A stretch of DNA of 9,671 bases from Anaerolineae bacterium (GTDB taxonomy: Bacteria; Chloroflexota; Anaerolineae; B4-G1): the NCBI GenBank assembly GCA_030612185.1, contig JAUWOI010000129.1, forward strand, positions 1 through 9,671, written 5' to 3'. Position numbers and translations under genes: made by a program. Below the pieces are notes generated by a model. That model was given only the letters and a program-made list of their open reading frames with translations. It was not told the DNA's origin and did no database searches. This document shows positions 4,389 through 9,671 of the stretch, in pieces (positions within the stretch are counted from its first letter, which is position 1; every line of letters starts with the position of its first letter).

Positions 4389-5870
4389 ATGAAAAAGCAT
4401 AGATTGTGGGCCGTCTTGGCAGCGTTGGTCAGCTTGAGCATGGTGCTCGCGGCCTGCGCGCCGGCCGAGCCGGAGGTCGTTGAGGTCACCCGCGTCGTGA
4501 CCGAGAAGGAAGAGGTCGAGGTCGAGGTTGAAGTCACGCGAGAGGTGCAAGTAGAAGTAGAGGTGCCGGTCGGCGGCGAACTGATTCACATCGTCGCCCG
4601 CTGCAAGGCCTCCCCGCCCCACGAGGACGGGCGCTGCAACAACCTGGTGAGCGCCGTAGGGGCCACTAACGCTGCGCTGGCCGAGGCAGGCGACGACCGT
4701 CGCATCGAACTGGAGATCATCCAGGACAATGCGGACTGGGGCGACTACAAGACCGAGTTCGAGCTGGCCTCCGACGCCGGCGCGGCGCCCGACATCGTCT
4801 GCTCCGGCCACGAGCACATCGGGGACTGGGGCCCGGCCGGGTATCTGGTCGACGTCACCAGTATGTTGGGTGACTATCCCGAGTTCGACGACGTGATTGA
4901 CGCCCTCTGGGCCTCCACCGAGTGGAACGGCAGTCGCTGGGGTGTCCCGCAGGACGCCGAGGCGCGGCCGCTGTTCTACAACAAGACGTTGCTGGCCGAG
5001 TTGGGCTGGAGCGACGCGGACATCGAGAGCCTGCCAGACCGCATCATGAGCGGCGAGTTTACCTGGGAGGATATGTTCGATACCGCCGAGGAGGCCGTTA
5101 CTGCCGGCGTCGTCGCTGAGGGCAACGGCTGGTGGCACCGCCCCAAGAACGGCGGCGACTTTTTGTACTACTACTACGCTGCCGGCGGCGAGATCACCGG
5201 CGATAGTGACGCGCTGGTCTTTGACCAAGAGGCCGCTCTCAAGGTTTACGAGAAACTGTACGCGGCCACGCAGGAGCGTGGCATCCTTTCGGACACCCGC
5301 CTCGATGGCGACTGGACGACCTGGCACACCGGCGTGACGAACGGCGACGTTCTCTTTGTATTCGGCGGCTCGTGGAACTGGGCCGAGTGGTTCAGCAACT
5401 ATGTTGTCGACCTTGGCGGAGAGGACTATCTGTGGGAGAACTTTGGCTTTGCTGCCATTCCGGGCATGGAGAACGGCACGGGCAACCCCACCACCCTGAC
5501 CCACCCGTTGCTGTACATGGTCAGCTCGGCGGCCGAGCATCCCGACCTGGCGCTGCTCCTGATCTCCAAGGCGACGGTCAAGGAACTCAACACCGACTAT
5601 GCCATCGCCAGTGGCCACCTGGGCATCCTAAAGTCCCAGGCGGAGTATGGCCCCTACACCAGCTCCGAGTACCTGAGCCAGGTGCTGCCTTTGCTGGACG
5701 TGACCACCTTCCTGCCCAACAGCCCCCACTGGAGCGCGTGGTCCGAGGCGTATTATCTCGGAATCCAGGCGGTCGAGTCGGGTGACCTGGATCCAGCCGA
5801 TGCCCTCGAAGTGGTCGTGGACCAGCTTCAGAATGAGCTCGGCGACAATGTGGTGATCCAGGGCGGATAA
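4389..5870 (+). CDS. Sugar ABC transporter substrate-binding lipoprotein
   Basis: The 493-residue protein starts with a lipoprotein signal peptide: MKKHR, a hydrophobic core at 6-20, and lipobox LAAC with the modified cysteine at C23. A charged linker of alternating Val/Glu with Thr/Arg/Lys (about 29-61) would hold the domain off the membrane; such linkers are common in Chloroflexota binding proteins. The rest resembles the family 1 extracellular solute-binding proteins of CUT1 sugar transporters. It includes GAAPDIVCSGHEHIGDWGPAGYLVDVT, WGVPQDAEARPLFYNKTLLAELGW and an aromatic-rich segment FLYYYYAAGG. C72 and C83 could form a disulfide. The frame is open back to an ATG at 4272, but the ATG at 4389 starts the signal peptide and has AAGGAGAGAG about nine bases upstream. 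Two permeases and an ATPase follow. The sugar is not identifiable; many Trp/Tyr residues suit stacking on sugar rings. Confidence 0.93.
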   Translation: MKKHRLWAVLAALVSLSMVLAACAPAEPEVVEVTRVVTEKEEVEVEVEVTREVQVEVEVPVGGELIHIVARCKASPPHEDGRCNNLVSAVGATNAALAEAGDDRRIELEIIQDNADWGDYKTEFELASDAGAAPDIVCSGHEHIGDWGPAGYLVDVTSMLGDYPEFDDVIDALWASTEWNGSRWGVPQDAEARPLFYNKTLLAELGWSDADIESLPDRIMSGEFTWEDMFDTAEEAVTAGVVAEGNGWWHRPKNGGDFLYYYYAAGGEITGDSDALVFDQEAALKVYEKLYAATQERGILSDTRLDGDWTTWHTGVTNGDVLFVFGGSWNWAEWFSNYVVDLGGEDYLWENFGFAAIPGMENGTGNPTTLTHPLLYMVSSAAEHPDLALLLISKATVKELNTDYAIASGHLGILKSQAEYGPYTSSEYLSQVLPLLDVTTFLPNSPHWSAWSEAYYLGIQAVESGDLDPADALEVVVDQLQNELGDNVVIQGG

Positions 5871-5889
5871 CCACCATAGACAACAGGTT

Positions 5890-5915
5890 GGAGAGGGGGC
5901 TTGTGCCCCCTCTCC
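5890..5915 (+). terminator. Strong intercistronic hairpin after the binding-protein gene
   Basis: GGAGAGGGGGC (5890-5900) and GCCCCCTCTCC (5905-5915) form a perfect 11-bp stem with a TTGT loop, 20 bases after the stop codon. Only TCCTTTGG follows, so termination would be partial. Such a hairpin commonly stabilises or partly terminates the mRNA, so that the binding protein is made in excess over the permeases. Confidence 0.65.
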
Positions 5916-5971
5916 TCCTTTGGCCTGGAAAAGAACTATCCAATTCTCAAATAGGTAAGGAGGGTACGACT

Positions 5972-6928
5972 ATGACCCGAGGCGTTGTTGGCGGTGAGGC
6001 CTCGCGCTGGACGCAGTTGAAGGCTACGTTGGGCGCCTGGGGCTTTATGAGCCCGGCCGCGGTGCTGGTGCTGGTCTTCTTTTTCCTCCCCGTGATCATC
6101 CTCTTCGTTATCAGCCTGACCGACCTGTCCAGTTCCAACTTTAGCGAGCCCTTGACCTTTATCAACCTGGAAAACTATACCCGGTTGTTCAAGGACAAGT
6201 TCTTCCCCAAGATCTTGGGCAACACCTTCTTTTACGTTGCCGTGACCCTGAGCTGCTTTAACGTGGGGATGGCCCTGCTGCTGGCCCTGCTGACCACCCA
6301 CATCAACCGTCGAGCCGGCTTTTTTTTCCGCCTGATATGGTTGTTGCCCCGCATTACCCCCTCGGTGATCTATATCCTGATGTGGAGACGCATAGCTCAC
6401 CAACCCCCTTTTGGCCTGATCAACCAGTTGCTGGCACCGTTCGGCGTAGAGCCGCAATACTGGCTCATGGAGCAGCCGTGGCTTTTCGTCATCCTGGTGA
6501 ATGGCTTTGTGGGCGCCTCCTTTGGCCTGATCCTCTTTAGTTCGGCCATCGAGGCGATTCCCAAAGACCTTATCACCGCCGCCAAGGTGGACGGCGCTTC
6601 CACCTGGCAGATCATCCGCGACATCACCCTGCCCCAGATCCGGTGGCCCTTGCTGTTCGTGACCACCTACCAGACCCTCTCGTTGCTCACGTCCTTTGAA
6701 TACATCTTGCTGCTGACCGAAGGCGGGCCGGGCCTGTACCGCACCGAGGTGTGGGCGCTCACGGCGTACAAGCGGGCGCTGAAAACCTATTTCGGCCACA
6801 ACCAGTGGGGCTACGGCGCGGCCTGGGGCTTTGTCCTGGTGATCATCGGCATCGTGATGTCCGCCATCTACCTGCGCGTCTTTCGCTTTGGCGAGTTGGT
6901 GCAGGAACCCAAGATTGACGTGCTATAG
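5972..6928 (+). CDS. Sugar ABC transporter permease, MalF/UgpA type
   Basis: The 318-residue inner-membrane protein has about six hydrophobic segments (roughly 29-50, 88-108, 120-138, 170-190, 226-247, 284-302). The EAA-type loop is AIPKDLITAAKVDGASTWQI followed by IRDITLPQI (about 195-223), the site that docks on the ATPase. FEYILLLTEGGPG (242-254) is typical of the first CUT1 permease. AAGGAGG about eight bases upstream supports the ATG at 5972; earlier in-frame codons run through the intercistronic hairpin and are not family-like. It would pair with the next gene product to form the channel for the sugar delivered by the binding protein. A run of eight T at 6320-6327 lies in the coding sequence (AGFFFR). 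Confidence 0.93.
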   Translation: MTRGVVGGEASRWTQLKATLGAWGFMSPAAVLVLVFFFLPVIILFVISLTDLSSSNFSEPLTFINLENYTRLFKDKFFPKILGNTFFYVAVTLSCFNVGMALLLALLTTHINRRAGFFFRLIWLLPRITPSVIYILMWRRIAHQPPFGLINQLLAPFGVEPQYWLMEQPWLFVILVNGFVGASFGLILFSSAIEAIPKDLITAAKVDGASTWQIIRDITLPQIRWPLLFVTTYQTLSLLTSFEYILLLTEGGPGLYRTEVWALTAYKRALKTYFGHNQWGYGAAWGFVLVIIGIVMSAIYLRVFRFGELVQEPKIDVL

Positions 6929-6939
6929 GAGGAATCCAG

Positions 6940-7839
6940 ATGTCTACGATAACTTTTGAAACCGAATCACGATCTGGCGCCAGACGCTTCCTCGGCCGGG
7001 CACTCCCCTACGTTCTGCTCATCATCAGCATTTCGCCCATCGTGCTCGGCTATGCCTGGCTGATTATCGCCACCTTTTCGTACCGCACCGAGGGTTTGTT
7101 CCCCATAGATGCCGAGGGCAACATCGGCGGATTGACCTTGCGCAATTGGGAGTTCCTGAGCGACCCGGCTATCTGGCGCGTCACCCTGAACTCGTTCGTC
7201 CTGGCGGTGGGAATGGTAGTCGGTGTCGGGTTTGTCTCCTCAATGGCTGCCTACGCGCTGTCGCGCATGAACTTTGCGGGGCGCAAGAGCTTCCTTTCGC
7301 TGACGCTCATTCTGCACGCCTTCCCCAGCGTCACGCTGCTGATCGCCATCTTTTTCGTGCTGAACTTTCTCTCCAAGATCCCCGTGATCGGCGCGAGTTT
7401 CGGCTACAACACCGTTGGAGGAGTGGCGCTGGTAATGATCGCCCTGGATTTGCCGCTCGGCATCTGGCTGATGAAGGGCTTTTTCGATAACCTTTCCTGG
7501 GATATGGAGCGCGCCGCGCTGATTGACGGCGCTTCGCGCTTTCGCGTCTGGTGGGAGATCATCATCCCCCTGATCAAGCCCGGCCTAGCCGCGCTGGCCA
7601 TCTTTAACTTTCTGTCCGGCTGGTCTGCCTTTTTGATCCCGTTTACGTTCACTGTGGGTACCAAGGTAGCCAACATGCCGGTCTATATGAGGCAGATGAT
7701 CAGCGACACCGCGCCGACCAACTGGAACATGATCGCCGCCGTGGGGATGTTCCAACTCATCCCCGTGTTGATCTTTTTCATCTTTACCCAGGAGATGCTG
7801 CTCAGCGTTTACGCTGGCGGGAGCAAAGGTGGTACGTAA
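6940..7839 (+). CDS. Sugar ABC transporter permease, MalG/UgpE type
   Basis: The 299-residue membrane protein has six likely helices (about 22-46, 83-105, 118-142, 155-178, 213-237, 263-287). Its EAA loop is MERAALIDGASRFRVWWEI followed by IIPLIKPGL (about 189-216), and AAYALSRMNFAGRK (103-116) is typical of the second CUT1 permease. It forms the heterodimeric channel with the preceding permease. The start is 11 bases after the previous stop codon, and AGGAGG (6927-6932) overlaps that stop (TAGGAGG), so translation of the two permeases is closely linked. The C-terminus (MLLSVYAGGSKGGT) is also typical. Confidence 0.94.
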   Translation: MSTITFETESRSGARRFLGRALPYVLLIISISPIVLGYAWLIIATFSYRTEGLFPIDAEGNIGGLTLRNWEFLSDPAIWRVTLNSFVLAVGMVVGVGFVSSMAAYALSRMNFAGRKSFLSLTLILHAFPSVTLLIAIFFVLNFLSKIPVIGASFGYNTVGGVALVMIALDLPLGIWLMKGFFDNLSWDMERAALIDGASRFRVWWEIIIPLIKPGLAALAIFNFLSGWSAFLIPFTFTVGTKVANMPVYMRQMISDTAPTNWNMIAAVGMFQLIPVLIFFIFTQEMLLSVYAGGSKGGT

Positions 7840-7840
7840 G

Positions 7841-7860
7841 ACGCAAGACGTGAAACGTGA
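7841..7860. repeat. ACGTGAAACGTGA-type short repeat (upstream copy)
   Basis: ACGCAAGACGTGAAACGTGA directly follows the permease stop. The same ACGTGAAACGTG string occurs again just after the ATPase gene (9046-9058), partnered in both spacers by an ACACGCAA block. Confidence 0.5.
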
Positions 7861-7878
7861 TGGGTGAAGCCTGCCCTG

Positions 7879-7917
7879 CCACCGCGAGTACTCGTGGCGG
7901 TGAGCTTGTCGAAGGGC
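7879..7917. repeat. Palindrome plus GAGCTTGTCGAAGGGC dispersed-repeat motif
   Basis: CGAGTACTCG (7885-7894) is a perfect 10-bp palindrome inside an imperfect CACCG...CGGTG pair. It is followed at 7902-7917 by GAGCTTGTCGAAGGGC, which looks like the widespread CTTCGACAAGCTC intergenic repeat of many bacteria. It probably marks a dispersed repeat rather than a promoter. Confidence 0.45.
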
Positions 7918-7935
7918 GTGAATGTTACGTCTTCC

Positions 7936-7958
7936 ATCACACAACACGCAATACGCAA
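7936..7958. repeat. ACACGCAA-type short repeat (upstream copy)
   Basis: A block built on ACACGCAATACGCAA lies just before the ATPase Shine-Dalgarno. A closely similar block, CGCAACACGCAACACGCA, occurs after the ATPase gene. Confidence 0.5.
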
Positions 7959-7968
7959 GGAGAAAACG

Positions 7969-9045
7969 ATGAAAGTTGAACTTGAAAACCTGACTAAACG
8001 GTGGGGCAACGTGGTGGGGGCTGACTCGATGAACCTGGACATCAAAGATGCCGAGTTTGTGGCCTTTCTGGGGCCTTCTGGCTGCGGGAAGACGACCACG
8101 CTGCTGATGGTGGCGGGCATCTACAAGCCGACCGCTGGCTTTATCCGCTTTGACGACCAGGTGGTCAATCACATGGCGCCCAAAGATCGCAACATTGGCA
8201 TGGTCTTCCAGAGCTACGCCCTATATCCCCACATGTCCGTCTTCCAGAACATCAGTTACCCCCTCAAACTCAAGAAAGTCCCGAAGGAAGAGATGCGGAA
8301 GCAAGCACAGCGGGTGGCGGACATGATGGGCATCGGCCATCTGATGGACCGCAAGCCGGCCCAACTGTCCGGCGGCCAGCAACAGCGGGTCGCGCTGGGC
8401 CGGGCGCTGGTCAAAGAGCCCCAATTGCTGCTGTTCGACGAGCCTCTCTCGAACCTGGATGCCCGTCTGCGTCTCTCGATGCGCGGCGAGATCAAACGGC
8501 TGCAGATGGAATTGGGCATCACCTCCATCTACGTCACCCACGACCAGGTGGAGGCCATGACAATGGCCGACCGCGTGGCGGTTATGAAGGATGGCCTGCT
8601 GCAAGCCTACGCCCCTCCCGACAAACTATACGATCAGCCACGCACCCTGTTCGTCGCCGGATTCGTGGGCAATCCACCCATGAACTTCGTGGACGTGGAG
8701 GTCGTGAGCGAGAACGGTGACTATCACGCCCGTCGCGAAGGGTTCGACGTGCTGGTACCGGCCGAGCGGGGCGAGAAGGCCGCCGGCAAGGGCAACGTCA
8801 TCCTGGGCATCCGCCCCGAGGACATCACCGTCGCCGACACGGGCGTCTCCGGCGAAATCTACGTCGTCGAGCCGCTGGGCCGTGACGATCTGATCACCGT
8901 ACACATCGGCGAGGCCGGCGTCCACGTGCTGGCCGATCCTACGCTGGGCTTGAAGATGGGCCAGAACGTGACGCTGGGCTTTAACACGCACAAGGTGCAG
9001 CTCTTCGATCCGCAGACGGAGCAGTCGCTGCTCTGGACGGGCTGA
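7969..9045 (+). CDS. ABC transporter ATP-binding protein, MsmK/UgpC/MalK type
   Basis: The 358-residue cytoplasmic ATPase has every expected motif: Walker A GPSGCGKTT (35-43), Q-loop Q81 (FQSYALYPH), signature LSGGQQQRVALGRAL (133-147), Walker B LLLFDEP (153-159, catalytic E158), D-loop SNLDA and switch H191 (VTHDQVEA). A C-terminal TOBE/OB-type regulatory domain follows from about 235 to 350, including GIRPED (280-285). This length and C-terminal domain mark the CUT1 sugar-transporter ATPases, which power uptake through the two permeases. AAGGAG six bases upstream fixes the ATG at 7969; a 35-codon in-frame extension upstream runs through repeat DNA and is rejected. The 129-bp gap from the permease gene and the repeats on both sides are unlike the tight spacing of the two permeases. 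Confidence 0.95.
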   Translation: MKVELENLTKRWGNVVGADSMNLDIKDAEFVAFLGPSGCGKTTTLLMVAGIYKPTAGFIRFDDQVVNHMAPKDRNIGMVFQSYALYPHMSVFQNISYPLKLKKVPKEEMRKQAQRVADMMGIGHLMDRKPAQLSGGQQQRVALGRALVKEPQLLLFDEPLSNLDARLRLSMRGEIKRLQMELGITSIYVTHDQVEAMTMADRVAVMKDGLLQAYAPPDKLYDQPRTLFVAGFVGNPPMNFVDVEVVSENGDYHARREGFDVLVPAERGEKAAGKGNVILGIRPEDITVADTGVSGEIYVVEPLGRDDLITVHIGEAGVHVLADPTLGLKMGQNVTLGFNTHKVQLFDPQTEQSLLWTG

Positions 9046-9087
9046 AACGTGAAACGTGGGGAAACGCAACACGCAACACGCATCACG
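9044..9087. repeat. Short repeat cluster after the ATPase gene (downstream copy)
   Basis: GAAACGTGAAACGTGGGG is followed at once by CGCAACACGCAACACGCA and then TCACG. It overlaps the ATPase stop codon and fills the whole 47-bp gap to the next gene. It contains both repeat types of the spacer on the other side of the ATPase gene, in the same order. Confidence 0.5.
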
Positions 9088-9092
9088 AGCCT

Positions 9093-9671
9093 ATGAACGG
9101 TAAAGAGCGAGTGCTGGCGGCCATCAACCACGTTGAACCGGATCGGACGCCGGTGGACTTGTGGGCGCTGCCACCGGTCACAGACCGCCTCCGTGAGCAC
9201 TTTGGCGTGGAGGATGATGAGGGTGTGTGGCAGGCGTTGGGCGTTGATTTGCGCTCCGTCTGGCCGGACTACGTCGGGCCGCAGTTGCCTACCTTTGACG
9301 ACGGCAGTTGGAGGGACTGGTGGGGTCTTCGCAAGCGGATGATCGGCCCCTTTGAAGAGGTCGTTGAACCTCCGCTGGCGGATGCGCAAACCGTCGCCGA
9401 CGTCGAGGCCCACCCGTGGCCCGACCCTGACTGGTTCAATTACAAAGGGATGCGCCCAACCTGTGAAGCGTTGGGCGAGTACGCGCTCGTCGTCCGCGAC
9501 CCCGGTCCCCATGCCACCTGCGTGCTGCGCCTGGCTATGTTCCTGCGCGGTATGGAGAAGTTCATGATGGACCTGGCGCTGAACCCCGACCTGGCCCAGG
9601 CCATCATTGAGCGCGTGGAGCGCTTCTACCTGGAGTTCGACCGGCGCATCTTTGAAGCCGCGGGCGATCTC
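9093..9671 (+). CDS. Uroporphyrinogen decarboxylase (URO-D) superfamily protein, 5' part only
   Basis: The first 193 codons are present; the reading frame continues past the right edge. The N-terminus MNGKERVLAAINHVEPDRTPVDLW is typical of the HemE-like / MtaA-like URO-D superfamily. Later segments also fit: LREHFGVEDDEGVWQALGVD, FNYKGMRPTCEALGEYALVV, MFLRGMEKFMMDLALNP and IIERVERFYLEFDRRIFEAAGDL. True HemE has a conserved RxxxWxMRQAG motif near the N-terminus, which is absent here. Heme synthesis is therefore unlikely; a corrinoid-linked methyltransferase-like or uncharacterised role is possible. Residues that would identify the active site lie mostly outside the window. The gene follows the ATPase by 47 bp and may be co-transcribed, suggesting a link to metabolism of the imported compound. 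No clear Shine-Dalgarno was seen before the ATG. Confidence 0.8.
   Translation, partial: MNGKERVLAAINHVEPDRTPVDLWALPPVTDRLREHFGVEDDEGVWQALGVDLRSVWPDYVGPQLPTFDDGSWRDWWGLRKRMIGPFEEVVEPPLADAQTVADVEAHPWPDPDWFNYKGMRPTCEALGEYALVVRDPGPHATCVLRLAMFLRGMEKFMMDLALNPDLAQAIIERVERFYLEFDRRIFEAAGDL

Noticed and set aside
4314..5618. 434-codon open frame on the minus strand, opposite the binding-protein gene
   Set aside because: It is a shadow in GC-rich DNA. It has no recognisable domain, while the plus-strand frame has a signal peptide, lipobox and family motifs.
5888..5971. Upstream in-frame start for the first permease
   Set aside because: It runs through the intercistronic hairpin; the ATG at 5972 has AAGGAGG at proper distance.
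5936..6799. 287-codon open frame on the minus strand, opposite the first permease
   Set aside because: The Gln/His/Gly-rich translation has no domain and is typical of the reverse of a membrane-protein gene.
7864..7968. Upstream in-frame start for the ATPase
   Set aside because: The extra 35 codons translate repeat DNA, whereas the ATPase fold begins at MKVELENLTKRW with a good Shine-Dalgarno.
9044..9087. CRISPR-like repeats near the ATPase gene
   Set aside because: The units are only about 7-9 bases, have no regular spacers and no cas genes are present.

Overview
The window looks like a GC-rich bacterial chromosome, most probably a member of the Chloroflexota close to Anaerolineae. This is an inference. 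It rests on a sugar-binding lipoprotein with a Glu/Val/Thr/Arg-rich linker of the type common in that group, a NusG with a long acidic N-terminal extension, and short ACGTGAAACGTG / ACACGCAA repeats in intergenic spacers. No marker gene in the window fixes the taxonomy.

Left part (1-1388, minus strand): an information-processing block. In transcription order it holds tRNA-Arg(CCG) with its own promoter, then a promoter followed by tRNA-Thr(GGU), rpmG (ribosomal protein L33), tRNA-Trp(CCA), secE, and nusG, which runs off the left edge. This is the familiar tRNA-Thr / tRNA-Trp / secE / nusG neighbourhood, with rpmG where tuf often lies. Several hairpins sit in the spacers.

Middle (1378-3031, minus strand): a two-gene operon, a zinc-ribbon GNAT acetyltransferase followed by a PdxA-family dehydrogenase joined by an ATGA overlap, with a recognisable promoter.

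Right part (3057-9671, plus strand): a carbohydrate-uptake locus. A LacI-family repressor gene, transcribed divergently from the GNAT-pdxA operon, is preceded by a strong promoter and two matching operator-like palindromes 52 bp apart. Then come a structured 214-bp leader, a sugar-binding lipoprotein, two CUT1-type permeases, an MsmK/UgpC-type ATPase, and the start of a uroporphyrinogen-decarboxylase-superfamily protein cut by the right edge. The lipoprotein captures an unidentified sugar or oligosaccharide, the two permeases form the channel, the ATPase drives transport, and the LacI protein probably reports the sugar or a derivative. The URO-D-like and PdxA-like enzymes are plausible metabolic partners, but their substrates cannot be read from the sequence.

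No CRISPR array, insertion sequence, phage gene or clearly new multi-gene system was seen. The most unusual signals are regulatory: the twin operators, a predicted 5'-terminal stem on the transporter mRNA, an orphan 12-base Shine-Dalgarno match, and paired short repeats on both sides of the ATPase gene. No gene-free stretch exceeds 300 bases; the longest is 4175-4388.
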